Positions 8,789 to 17,244 of a stretch of 64,000 bases of DNA are shown piece by piece; the stretch's first letter is position 1; every line of letters starts with the position of its first letter. The stretch covers positions 310,001-374,000 of the forward strand of contig JAYRKY010000001.1 in the NCBI GenBank assembly GCA_041905525.1, in the 5' to 3' direction. The translations under genes and the position numbers were made by a program. The notes under the pieces were generated by a model. That model searched no databases. It saw nothing but the letters and a program-made list of their open reading frames with translations, and had not been told where the DNA came from. Source of the stretch: SHVO01 sp041905525. Its GTDB lineage: Bacteria > Pseudomonadota > Alphaproteobacteria > Rhodospirillales > Rhodospirillaceae.

Positions 8789-9845
8789 CGGGCCCTGGCA
8801 GACCCATCTCGATCCTGTCCGCTTTCTCGACGCCCTGACGAGGGAATCCGCAGCGCGCATGAGCCGCTTCGCGGAAGGAATACGCGCCTATCAAATTCAT
8901 CCGCACCGCCGCGCGCTGGAGGCGCTTCCCGAAGTATGGAAGCGCGGCGCGGCAACTTTGCGCGCAGCTGGCGACGAGGGGCCGGCGGTTCTCTTTGTGC
9001 CTTCGCTCGTGAACCGCGCCTATATCCTCGATCTCGCCGCCGACCGCAGTGTGATGCGTGCGTGCGCCGGGAAGGGGCTGAGAGCGTTCCTCCTCGACTG
9101 GGGCGATCCGTCGGCGGCGGAACTCGCGTTCACGCTCACCGACTACATGGAAGGTGTGCTGCTCCCGGCTTTGGAAGAGATTGCCGCGCGTACGGACCGT
9201 CCGGTGCGCCTTGCCGGCTATTGCATGGGCGGAACGCTTGCGGCCGCCGCCGCTGTTCTGCGCCCGGATCTGATCGACCGACTGGTGTTGCTTGCCGCGC
9301 CCTGGGATTTCCACACCGAGGGTGAGGCGGCGCGCGCGCTGATGAAAGCCATGGAAGTCCCCCTCGCGATGATGATCGATGCGGAGGGACAGGCGTCCGT
9401 CGACCTTCTTCAGGCGTTGTTCGCATCCCTCGATCCGACGCTCACCGGCCGCAAGTTTCGCGGGTTCGCGGCGTTGGATCCGGGATCCGACGAGGCGCAC
9501 CGTTTCGTGGAACTGGAGGATTGGCTCAATGAGGGCGTTCCCCTGGCCGGTCCCGTCATGAAGGAGGTCCTCTCCGATTGGTACGGCGCAAACGCACCCG
9601 CCCGCGGCGCTTGGCGTGTGTCCGGCATTGCCATCGAGCCCGCGCGGATCAGAACGCGGACGCTCGCGCTGATACCGGGGCAGGATCGCATCGTTCCGCC
9701 GCAATCGGCCCGCGCCCTGGCCGCGGCGATCCCCGGCGCGGTCGTGCGCGATGTGCCCTTCGGGCATATTGGGATGATTGCCGGACGCTCGTCGCCCCAG
9801 CGCGTCTACGAACCCCTGATCGCTTGGTTGAAGTCGCCGGACTAA
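8670..9845 (+). CDS. phaC: Poly(3-hydroxyalkanoate) synthase, short (class III-like) type
   Basis: About 391 residues. Polymerises (R)-3-hydroxyacyl-CoA into PHA. It has an alpha/beta-hydrolase fold with Cys instead of Ser in the nucleophile elbow: Cys185 in GYCMGG, with Asp339 in GQDRIVPP and His366 in GHIGM completing the triad. The length fits the short class III catalytic subunit rather than the roughly 600-residue class I enzyme. The start is uncertain: the frame is open from 8577, ATG 8670 is the last ATG before the conserved part, and TTG codons nearby are possible. All of these overlap the preceding gene. A lone alpha/beta hydrolase of the PHA depolymerase type is a less likely alternative, because the elbow residue is Cys. 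Confidence 0.8.
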   Translation: MSSSSASPFLNASLPLPDLENEPARRVAAEAAGLSPAALSGPWQTHLDPVRFLDALTRESAARMSRFAEGIRAYQIHPHRRALEALPEVWKRGAATLRAAGDEGPAVLFVPSLVNRAYILDLAADRSVMRACAGKGLRAFLLDWGDPSAAELAFTLTDYMEGVLLPALEEIAARTDRPVRLAGYCMGGTLAAAAAVLRPDLIDRLVLLAAPWDFHTEGEAARALMKAMEVPLAMMIDAEGQASVDLLQALFASLDPTLTGRKFRGFAALDPGSDEAHRFVELEDWLNEGVPLAGPVMKEVLSDWYGANAPARGAWRVSGIAIEPARIRTRTLALIPGQDRIVPPQSARALAAAIPGAVVRDVPFGHIGMIAGRSSPQRVYEPLIAWLKSPD

Positions 9846-11218
9846 GCGTCAGGAAGCGCCGCGATGCGCGCGTGGCTGAGGTGCCAGAAACGTGCGCCCA
9901 GCAGCGCCGTCGCGGCCATCAGTCCGACAGCGAGACCCCACCAGATGCTGCTGGGACCCGCATCAAGCGCAAACGCCAACGCCCACGCGACCGGGAAGCC
10001 GATCCCCCAATAGCTGAAGGCCGCCATGACCATGGGAACGCGCGTGTCTTTGTATCCGCGTAAAGTCCCGGCGGCGATCACTTGGGCCCCGTCGAAAACC
10101 TGGAACACGGCGCCCACCGCCAGAAGTTTTATCACCAGCGCGATGACATCCGCGTCCGCCGGGTTCAATGGATCGAGGTTGAACAATAATGCCAGTGGCC
10201 GGGGCAGCGCGAGGAAAACGGCCGCCGCTAGGATCATGAAACCGATGCCCAGGACAAAAGCGACAAACCCTGCTCGTTGGGCGGCGTGGGGCGATCCCGC
10301 CCCCAGGTGAAAGCCGACACGCACGTTCACCGCTTGTGAGACCGCAAACGGGACCATGAAGGTTGTCGAAGCAATCGCGATTGCCACCTGATGCGCGGCA
10401 AGGGCGGTATTGCCGAGAACGCCCATCATCAGTCCGCTGGCGGCAAAAAGCGCGAGTTCCACCGCGACCGTCGCTGCGATCGGCCATCCCATCTGGAACA
10501 GCTCGCGCACAATGGTCCAGTCGATTTTGCCTATGAATAGATAAGTGCGCATCGTGCGTTGTGAGCGAATCACCAAGGCGGTCGCGCAGGCCATCACCCA
10601 CAGCGCGATTGTGCTGGCCGTGGCCGAGCCCAAGTACCCCATGTTCGGGAAGCCCCAGGCGCCATGCAGTAAGCCGTAGTTGAGGACGCCATTGAGCGCC
10701 ACGGCGGCAATAGTCACGGCCATGACCACGTGCGGACGATCGATGGCTGCGAGATAAGTCCGCTGCGTGCCCAGAAGGAGGCTCGCGGGCACCGCCAGCA
10801 GCAGGATCCTCTCATATTGCCCGACGTCGTGGGCCAACTGACCGGGTTCGCCGATCAGCAGCAGCAGCGGCTCCAGGAAGGCGAGCAGGAGCATCACCGG
10901 GACCGAGGCGAATAGCGCGAGCACGGTTCCCGCCCGAAAGATCGGGGACACCTGTTCATAGGCGCCGCCGCCACGGGCGTGCGCCACAAGGACGCCCACA
11001 CCGGTCATCGCCGCCTGCATGATGGCGGTCGTGGTGAAGAAGAGGCCCGCGCCGAGCCCCCCGGCGGCAAGCGCGTCGCGCCCGAGGCTGCCCAACAGGA
11101 TTGTGTCCGTGAGACCCATGCCCATTTGGGCAACAGCCGCCGCGGCCAGCGGCATCGCCAGCCTCAAGGTCGCGGACATTTCCTGTCCGAAGGTCAGCCG
11201 AGAAGCGGTGGAGGTCAT
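9842..11218 (-). CDS. MATE-family multidrug efflux transporter (NorM-like)
   Basis: 458 residues from ATG 11218; ATG 11233 would add five. Twelve hydrophobic segments in two similar halves are visible, starting LAMPLAAAAVAQMGMGLTDTILLGSLG. This is the hallmark first-helix region of NorM-type MATE proteins, which use cation gradients to export cationic drugs and metabolites. The second half begins near MGWPIAATVAVELALFAASG. The stop overlaps the phaC stop by four bases on the opposite strand. Nothing links it functionally to PHA; the position looks coincidental. Confidence 0.9.
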   Translation of the reverse strand: MTSTASRLTFGQEMSATLRLAMPLAAAAVAQMGMGLTDTILLGSLGRDALAAGGLGAGLFFTTTAIMQAAMTGVGVLVAHARGGGAYEQVSPIFRAGTVLALFASVPVMLLLAFLEPLLLLIGEPGQLAHDVGQYERILLLAVPASLLLGTQRTYLAAIDRPHVVMAVTIAAVALNGVLNYGLLHGAWGFPNMGYLGSATASTIALWVMACATALVIRSQRTMRTYLFIGKIDWTIVRELFQMGWPIAATVAVELALFAASGLMMGVLGNTALAAHQVAIAIASTTFMVPFAVSQAVNVRVGFHLGAGSPHAAQRAGFVAFVLGIGFMILAAAVFLALPRPLALLFNLDPLNPADADVIALVIKLLAVGAVFQVFDGAQVIAAGTLRGYKDTRVPMVMAAFSYWGIGFPVAWALAFALDAGPSSIWWGLAVGLMAATALLGARFWHLSHARIAALPDA

Positions 11219-11442
11219 GGCGAACGCCTGCAAGGCAGGCGGGGATACGGGAGGGTCCCGGCGAAGTCAATAATGCCGGGGCGGCGGCTTTACCGACTCC
11301 AGCGTGAAAGTCGGCGCCTGGTAACGGGCGATCTTCTCGTCTCGTCCTCATGAATTTTTCCCTCGTTTGGAGGGCAGGGGGGTTTCGGCCTTTGCCGCTG
11401 ATCCCTATTATCAACCGACAACAAACACGGGGACATAAATTC

Positions 11443-12168
11443 ATGACTGCGCGCGTGGCTGTGGTGACCGGCGGAACCCGGGGCATCGGTAAGGCAATCT
11501 CGGTTGCGCTCTCGAAGGCGGGCTACCGCGTGGCCGCGAACTATGGCGGCGACGACAATGCCGCCAAGGCTTTCAATACCGAGACGGGAATCCCGGTCTA
11601 TAAATTCGATGTCAGTGACTTCGAATCCTGCAAAACCGGCGTCGCGCAGATCGTAAAGGATCTCGGCCCGATCGATATCCTGATCAACAACGCGGGCATT
11701 ACGCGCGACGGCACGCTTCATAAGATGGATCCCAAGCAGTGGCAGTCGGTGATCGACACCAACCTCGGCTCCTGCTTCAACATGTGCCGCTTGGTGATCG
11801 ACAGCATGCGCGAGCGTTCCTTCGGACGCATCGTCAACGTCGGCTCGATCAACGGGCAGGCGGGCCAATACGGTCAGGTGAACTATGCCGCCGCGAAATC
11901 GGGAATCCACGGATTTACCAAAGCCCTCGCACAGGAAGGTGCGGCGAAAGGCATTACCGTCAACGCGATTGCCCCGGGCTATGTCGATACCGACATGGTG
12001 CGCGCCGTTCCGCCGGCGGTCCTTGAAAAGATCATCGCGCGGATCCCGGTGGGCCGCCTCGGCCGCGCCGAGGATATCGCCCGCTCGGTCATGTTCCTGA
12101 TCGCCGACGATGCCGACTTCATCACTGGGTCCACGATTTCCGTGAACGGCGGTCAGCACATGTACTAG
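11443..12168 (+). CDS. phaB: Acetoacetyl-CoA reductase
   Basis: 241 residues. An NADPH-dependent short-chain dehydrogenase that makes (R)-3-hydroxybutyryl-CoA, the monomer for phaC. The start at 11443 follows GGGGA at good distance and gives the normal N-terminus. The cofactor motif TGGTRGIG lies at residues 9-16, NNAG follows in the middle, and the catalytic Ser135, Tyr148 and Lys152 are in place. The C-terminus NGGQHMY is typical of PhaB. It lies one gene away from phaC. No phaA thiolase is in the window. Confidence 0.93.
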   Translation: MTARVAVVTGGTRGIGKAISVALSKAGYRVAANYGGDDNAAKAFNTETGIPVYKFDVSDFESCKTGVAQIVKDLGPIDILINNAGITRDGTLHKMDPKQWQSVIDTNLGSCFNMCRLVIDSMRERSFGRIVNVGSINGQAGQYGQVNYAAAKSGIHGFTKALAQEGAAKGITVNAIAPGYVDTDMVRAVPPAVLEKIIARIPVGRLGRAEDIARSVMFLIADDADFITGSTISVNGGQHMY

Positions 12169-12191
12169 TCGGCGTATTCGCCGCTGAGGAC

Positions 12192-12836
12192 ATGCCGGTC
12201 CCGATTCACGACACGACCCAACTTCTCTACTTCTTCACGCTCCTGGGCGTGGGCGTGTTCGCGTGCAGCGGCGCGCTTGCGGCTGGACGGCGCAACCTCG
12301 ATCCGATCGGGGTCGCCGTCCTTGCCATCGTCACGGCCACCGGCGGCGGCACGATCCGCGATTTGTTGTTGGACCGCCCGGTGTTCTGGATCGTCGATTC
12401 AACCCATATTGTGGTTTGTCTCGGCGCCGCGGCCGCGACCTGGGTGTGGGTTCGCTTTTTTACCCCGCCCGACCGGGCGCTGCAGCTTGCCGACGCCCTT
12501 GGGCTGGCGATGTTTGCAATCGCCGGCGCGCAGATCGCCGAGGAACGCGGCCAATCCGGCCTCATCATCGTTTTGATGGGCGCCATCACCGGAAGCGCGG
12601 GGGGCTTGTTGCGCGATGTGCTCAGCGCGGAGGTGCCGCTCGTCTTTCGCAAGTCGGAACTCTACGTCACCGCCTGCATTGCCGGGCTGATCGCGTATGT
12701 GTCGCTGCGCTATTTCGGTTTCCAAACCGGTCCGGCCGGCAGCGTTGGCGCCGCGGTCATTCTCACCCTGCGCCTGGCTTCGATCCGCTGGAACATCACG
12801 CTCCCGACCATGAAGATCGGACCGAACGCGGATTAG
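12192..12836 (+). CDS. TRIC-family cation channel (YadS/UPF0126 type)
   Basis: 214 residues with about seven hydrophobic helices in two repeats. Each repeat carries a glycine-rich block: ATGGGTIRDLLL (about residues 53-64) and ITGSAGGLLRDVLS (about 133-146), the signature of bacterial TRIC channels, which conduct monovalent cations across the inner membrane as trimers. Starts 23 bases after phaB and its stop overlaps the stop of gloB on the other strand. Role in the cell is not established for this subfamily. Confidence 0.88.
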   Translation: MPVPIHDTTQLLYFFTLLGVGVFACSGALAAGRRNLDPIGVAVLAIVTATGGGTIRDLLLDRPVFWIVDSTHIVVCLGAAAATWVWVRFFTPPDRALQLADALGLAMFAIAGAQIAEERGQSGLIIVLMGAITGSAGGLLRDVLSAEVPLVFRKSELYVTACIAGLIAYVSLRYFGFQTGPAGSVGAAVILTLRLASIRWNITLPTMKIGPNAD

Positions 12837-13597
12837 AACACGTCCTTCCTGCGCCGTACTTCGGCAAACACGTCCACCGGATCCCGTCCCGCCATTCCAA
12901 TCGCCGCCGCGAGCTCAGGCACATCGGCACGGAGGAACGGGTTCGCCGCCTGTTCCTCGGCCAGCACCGAGGGCACCGAAGGTTTTCCGGCCGCGCGCAA
13001 AGCCTTCACGTCCTCCTCCCGCTTCCGCAAGGCGGCGTTGTTCGGTTCCACGGTCACTGCGAACCGGATATTGCTCTCGGTATATTCATGGGCGCAGTAA
13101 ATGCGAGTGGAGGACGGCAGCGCCCGAAGCCGCTTCAGACTCGTCCACATCTGCTGCGGCGTTCCCTCGAAGAGGCGGCCGCAGCCGATCGAGAACATTG
13201 TATCGCCGCAGAAAAGCGCGTCGCTGTCTTTGAACCAGTAGGCGATATGGCCGCGGGTGTGGCCCGGCACAAAGAAGACTTCGGCCGATTCGTTGCCGAG
13301 GGTGTAGGTCTCGCCGTCCTTCACTTGTACGTCCATCCCGGGAATGCGGTCCGGGTCCGCCGCGGGTCCGACGATGACGCAGCCCGTGGCCTCTTTGATC
13401 TCCATATTTCCGCCCACATGGTCGGGATGATGGTGGGTGTTGAGGATATGCGTGATCTTCCAGCCCAGGCGGTTGGCTTCCGCGAGCACGGGCTCCGAGA
13501 CGGCCGGATCGACCACCGCCACGACGCCGCTTGCCGGCTCGCGCACGAGGTAGATGAAATTGTCCGAAAGTACGGGAATCTGGCGAATATCGAGCAT
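12833..13597 (-). CDS. gloB: Hydroxyacylglutathione hydrolase (glyoxalase II)
   Basis: 254 residues from ATG 13597. Hydrolyses S-lactoylglutathione to lactate and glutathione in methylglyoxal detoxification. A metallo-beta-lactamase fold with THHHPDH at residues 54-60 as the binuclear metal site; further ligands lie in VPGHTRGH and FCGDTMF. The C-terminal half holds the glutathione-binding region (CAHEYTESNIRFA) and the family's helical end. The start was moved 105 bases inside the open frame because the upstream residues are not conserved and MLDIRQIPVLSDNFIYL is the usual N-terminus. Confidence 0.95.
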   Translation of the reverse strand: MLDIRQIPVLSDNFIYLVREPASGVVAVVDPAVSEPVLAEANRLGWKITHILNTHHHPDHVGGNMEIKEATGCVIVGPAADPDRIPGMDVQVKDGETYTLGNESAEVFFVPGHTRGHIAYWFKDSDALFCGDTMFSIGCGRLFEGTPQQMWTSLKRLRALPSSTRIYCAHEYTESNIRFAVTVEPNNAALRKREEDVKALRAAGKPSVPSVLAEEQAANPFLRADVPELAAAIGMAGRDPVDVFAEVRRRKDVF

Positions 13598-13776
13598 GAG
13601 CGACCTCAACGTAACAGCGCGGTTAAAAACGCACGCGCCGCGAATATGGGACGTTTGGGGGTCATACGCCACACCGTTGAAAAATTCCCCACCTTTCGAC
13701 AACGAAACGTGCCGCCCGTGCGTTGGATGTGTTATCGAAGGAAATCGCGCGGGGGACTCCGCGATAATGGGACTCC

Positions 13777-14934
13777 GTGCCGATCCGCCCCTTAAGGTCT
13801 GGATTCGCCGTGAGTCTGTTTAAACCGCTGTCACGCCGGCTATTGCTGCCGGCCCTCGTCGCCCTCGTCGCGCTGGCCGCATCCGCCGCGCTCTATGCGC
13901 AGGAGATGAAGGTGATGCGGATCGGCGCCGGACCGACCGGCGCCACCGATTTTCCCTTCGGCGGTCTTGTCGCCAACGCGATTTCCAACCCGCCGGGCTC
14001 GCGCGAATGCGATCGCGGCGGAAGCTGCGGCGTTCCCGGGTTGATCGCCGTCGCGCAAACCACGATCGATCCAGCCGAAAATCTCCGGGCCGTCAGCCGC
14101 GGCGATCTCGAGCTTGCCTTGTCGCAAGCCGACACCCTCTCCTGGGCCTATCGCGGTACGTCGGCGTTTCAGGGCCAGGAACCCATGCGCAACCTGCGCA
14201 TGATCGCGCGCCTTTACCCGTCCAACGTCCATATCGTCGTAAAGAAGGGCTCGCCCATCAAGGCGGTCACGGATCTCAAGGGAAAGAAGGTCGCCATTGG
14301 CGGCGAAGCGTCCGCCACCGCGGGCACGGCTAAGCTGATTCTCTCGGCCTACGGCGTGAAGTGGGACAGCGTCCAGATGCGCACCTACGATTTCGCCGCG
14401 ATCACGGGCGCGCTGGAGAAGGGCGAAGTCGACGCCTTCTTCATGGTCAGCGGAGCACCCGTGCTGGCGCTCGAGGATCTTGCGAGCCGCACACCGATTT
14501 CATTTGTCCCGATCGATGGACCGATTGCCGAGAAGCTTCCGAAGATATTCCCCTATTACAGCCAAGGGGTGATTCCCGCGAAGACCTACGGCGATCACCC
14601 GGCGATTCCAACGCTTGATGTTGGATCGGTGCTTGTCGGTCGTGACAGCATGAGCCCGGATCTCGCCTACGGCATCGTTCGCGCTATCTGGCACGAGCGC
14701 AATGCGCCGCTGTTCCAAAAAGGCCATCCGCGCGGAAAGCTCATGGACCGCGCGCTTGCGGCGCGGGACATTGGCGTCCCGGTGCAACGGGGCGCGGACA
14801 AATACTATGTCGAGAACGGCCTGATGGATCCCGCGGCAGCCCAGGCCAACCCGCCGGCGGTGACCCCCGACAAACCCGCGGCGCCTGCGCGCAAGGCGTT
14901 GCTGCAATGGCCCTTCGCGAACGAGCACTCTTAG
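13777..14934 (+). CDS. TAXI-family TRAP transporter substrate-binding protein (orphan)
   Basis: 385 residues from GTG 13777 (GGGA nearby); GTG 13810 is a good alternative and gives a more compact signal peptide. The membrane-export segment LLLPALVALVALAASAALYA ends with a likely cleavage before QEMKVMRIG. The mature part has the TAXI pattern: IGAGPTGATDFPFGGLVANAISN at the start, DLELALSQAD, then KGKKVAIG and a hinge with GEVDAFFMVSG. TAXI proteins deliver organic acids or glutamate to TRAP permeases. No permease subunit lies nearby, so the partner must be elsewhere or the protein may act as a sensor. Confidence 0.85.
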   Translation: MPIRPLRSGFAVSLFKPLSRRLLLPALVALVALAASAALYAQEMKVMRIGAGPTGATDFPFGGLVANAISNPPGSRECDRGGSCGVPGLIAVAQTTIDPAENLRAVSRGDLELALSQADTLSWAYRGTSAFQGQEPMRNLRMIARLYPSNVHIVVKKGSPIKAVTDLKGKKVAIGGEASATAGTAKLILSAYGVKWDSVQMRTYDFAAITGALEKGEVDAFFMVSGAPVLALEDLASRTPISFVPIDGPIAEKLPKIFPYYSQGVIPAKTYGDHPAIPTLDVGSVLVGRDSMSPDLAYGIVRAIWHERNAPLFQKGHPRGKLMDRALAARDIGVPVQRGADKYYVENGLMDPAAAQANPPAVTPDKPAAPARKALLQWPFANEHS

Positions 14935-14980
14935 ATTTCGCCAGGTTTGTGATCCGGGGCCGATCTGATAGCCTCGCGCC

Positions 14981-16393
14981 ATGAAAACACAAATCCTCTC
15001 GCTTCTCGCCGAGGCCGGTTCCCCGGCCGTTCCGTTGACCGCTGTGGCGGCCGATTCCTACGAAACCTGGAGCGCCACACAGCCCGAGCGGGTCCGGGCG
15101 TGGCTGTCGTCCACCGGTTTCAAGCCTGACTCGGGGGCGATCGCCGCCATCCCCGATGACAGCGGCCGCGTGGCAGGCGTCGTGCTCGGACTGGGCCGCG
15201 GTGACGATCCTTGGGTGACGGGCGGGCTCGCCAAGTCGCTTCCCAAGGGCACTTACGCTTTGGCCGAGACTGTCGGCGCCGCGCCTGCCAATTTTCCGTC
15301 CTGGGCGGCTCTTGCATGGATGCTCGGCGGTTATTCCTTTGCGCGCTACAAGTCGGAACCCGCGACCGAACGCGCCAAGCTTGTTTGGCCCGATGGCGCC
15401 GACCGAGCCTATGTCACTTTCGCGGCCGAAGCTGCGAGCCTTACCCGCGATCTCGTGAACACGCCTGCGGCAGATATGCTGCCGCATCATCTTGAACAGG
15501 TGGGCCGCGATCTCGCGAGCGCGCACGATGCCTCGTTCACGGTCACTACCGGCGATGAACTGTTGCGGGCCAACTACCCCATGATCCATGCGGTCGGGCG
15601 CGCAAGCTCGAGTGCGCCGCGCATCTTCGATATCAAGTGGGGCCGGGCGTCAGCGCCCAAGGTGACATTGGTCGGCAAGGGTGTGTGCTTTGACACCGGC
15701 GGGCTCGATTTGAAACCCGCCAGCGCCATGGCTCTGATGAAGAAGGACATGGGGGGCGCCGCGACCGTACTGGGTCTAGCCCACATGATCATGTCGGCGA
15801 AATTGCCGGTGCGTCTGCGCGTGCTGATTCCGGCGGTCGAGAACGCGGTGTCCGGCAATGCGTTCCGGCCGGGCGATGTGCTCTCCACGCGCAAGGGAAC
15901 GACGGTGGAGATCGGCAATACCGACGCCGAAGGCCGCCTTGTTCTCGGCGACGCGTTGACTGAAGCCGTCGGCGAGAACCCGGCGCTTTTGATCGATTGC
16001 GCGACTCTGACGGGTGCGGCGCGGACCGCGCTCGGTCCCGAACTGCCGGCCATGTTCACGGACGACGAAGAACTTGCGTCCGACCTTGCGCAGGCCTCGC
16101 GGACCGCGGCCGACCCGCTCTGGCGGCTCCCGCTCTGGAAACCATACCGGAAGATGATCGACAGCAAAGTGGCCGACATTAACAACGCCGGGGATTCGCC
16201 TTTCGCGGGCGCGATCACCGCGGCGCTGTTCCTCAAGGAGTTCGTCACGCCCAAGGAGGGGACATCCCCGCCCTGGGTCCACATCGACAGCTACGCATGG
16301 AACTCCGGCGAGCGGCCGGGCCGTCCTGCGGGCGGCGAAGCGCTGGCGCAGCGCGCGCTGTTCGCTGTCATCGCGGCTCGGTTCGGCGGCTGA
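14981..16393 (+). CDS. M17 leucyl aminopeptidase family protein
   Basis: 470 residues. Removes N-terminal residues from peptides with two metal ions. The signature NTDAEGRL is at residues 313-320, GKGVCFDTGGLDLKP near 230 supplies the first metal and lysine ligands, and KKDMGGAA follows. The N-terminal 160 residues are the regulatory domain seen in the PepA/PepB group. The stop TGA shares one base with the next gene's ATG (16391-16395), so both are probably made from one message. Confidence 0.93.
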   Translation: MKTQILSLLAEAGSPAVPLTAVAADSYETWSATQPERVRAWLSSTGFKPDSGAIAAIPDDSGRVAGVVLGLGRGDDPWVTGGLAKSLPKGTYALAETVGAAPANFPSWAALAWMLGGYSFARYKSEPATERAKLVWPDGADRAYVTFAAEAASLTRDLVNTPAADMLPHHLEQVGRDLASAHDASFTVTTGDELLRANYPMIHAVGRASSSAPRIFDIKWGRASAPKVTLVGKGVCFDTGGLDLKPASAMALMKKDMGGAATVLGLAHMIMSAKLPVRLRVLIPAVENAVSGNAFRPGDVLSTRKGTTVEIGNTDAEGRLVLGDALTEAVGENPALLIDCATLTGAARTALGPELPAMFTDDEELASDLAQASRTAADPLWRLPLWKPYRKMIDSKVADINNAGDSPFAGAITAALFLKEFVTPKEGTSPPWVHIDSYAWNSGERPGRPAGGEALAQRALFAVIAARFGG

Positions 16394-17166
16394 TGGCTAT
16401 CACCCAAATCGAGTACGCGCTCATCCGCAAGTTCCGAGAAGTCGGTTTACTTAAGCCGGGTGGCGCGCTCATTGAGTTCGGCCAATCGAACTGGTACGGC
16501 GACGTCCCACTTGAGCAGCTCACCACCGATCTCGAAACTTTCTCGGCGCCTGAAAAGCGCGCGGCACTGCGGGCGCGTCTAGCAGAGACGGTAGCTGCAA
16601 GATCGCCCGAGATGCTGTTCGATATTGCGACAATTTTTTACGAATGTTTTCTCGATCCATCTCGCTACGCCGCCATTGACTACGGTGGAACGAAAGTCGC
16701 TCAAAAGCACGACCTTAATGTTCCGTTGCCCGACATCGGAAAATTCGACGTGGCCATAGATTTTGGGACGGGAGAGCATATCTTCAACATTAAGACGTTC
16801 TTCGAAAACATCCATAATGTCACTGCCCCGGGCGGAACGATGATTCACGGCCTGCCGTGGCATGGTTTTGTCGATCACGGCTTCTATAACTTCCAGCCTA
16901 CCCTTTTCTTCGATATCGCGGCCGCAAACGGCTATCGCGTGCTGAATATTTCTTGCGGCGCAATCAATCCGCCGCAGGTCCACTCTCTCAACACCCGTGA
17001 AGCCTGTGTCGAATATGCGAAATCCGGGCAGATTCCCCAGAATGCCATTCTCGTGGTGACTTACCAAAAAGGTCACACCGAGCAGGCGTTCCGGGTGCCG
17101 ATCCAGGGGTACTATGCGGGCACCCTGAGCCAGGCGTTGCAAGAGGACTGGCGCACGATGCGTTGA
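16393..17166 (+). CDS. Methyltransferase-like protein
   Basis: 257 residues from ATG 16393, directly coupled to the aminopeptidase (TGATG). It contains what looks like a Rossmann-type SAM-methyltransferase core: YGGTKVAQKHDLN (about residues 97-109), FDVAIDFGTGEHIFN (about 118-132), then VTAPGGTMIHGLPW (about 145-158), which resembles motifs III-IV/V of class I enzymes. The expected glycine-rich motif I is not clean, hence like. Similar proteins occur in surface-polysaccharide gene sets. Substrate unknown. Fewer G+C-ending codons than its neighbours suggest a somewhat different origin. Confidence 0.6.
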   Translation: MAITQIEYALIRKFREVGLLKPGGALIEFGQSNWYGDVPLEQLTTDLETFSAPEKRAALRARLAETVAARSPEMLFDIATIFYECFLDPSRYAAIDYGGTKVAQKHDLNVPLPDIGKFDVAIDFGTGEHIFNIKTFFENIHNVTAPGGTMIHGLPWHGFVDHGFYNFQPTLFFDIAAANGYRVLNISCGAINPPQVHSLNTREACVEYAKSGQIPQNAILVVTYQKGHTEQAFRVPIQGYYAGTLSQALQEDWRTMR

Positions 17167-17195
17167 GGACGGTCTTCTCTGCCACGAAAAAAGGA

Positions 17196-17227
17196 AAAGG
17201 GCGCAAGGTGCAAACCTTGCGCCCTTT
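17196..17227. terminator. Bidirectional rho-independent terminator
   Basis: A perfect 14-bp stem: 17196-17209 pairs with 17214-17227 around the tetraloop GCAA. On the minus strand the stem is followed by TCCTTTTTTC, so it serves gltB best. On the plus strand it is followed by GTCTTT and closes the aminopeptidase operon. Confidence 0.9.
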
Positions 17228-17244
17228 GTCTTTGGGGAATCCCG

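Noticed and set aside
12263..13795. 510-codon open frame on the plus strand
   Set aside because: Overlaps the TRIC channel in another frame and gloB in antisense; Arg/His-rich without motifs.
16297..16392. Upstream extension of the methyltransferase-like gene
   Set aside because: Lies in the end of the aminopeptidase gene in another frame; the ATG at 16393 is coupled to the stop.
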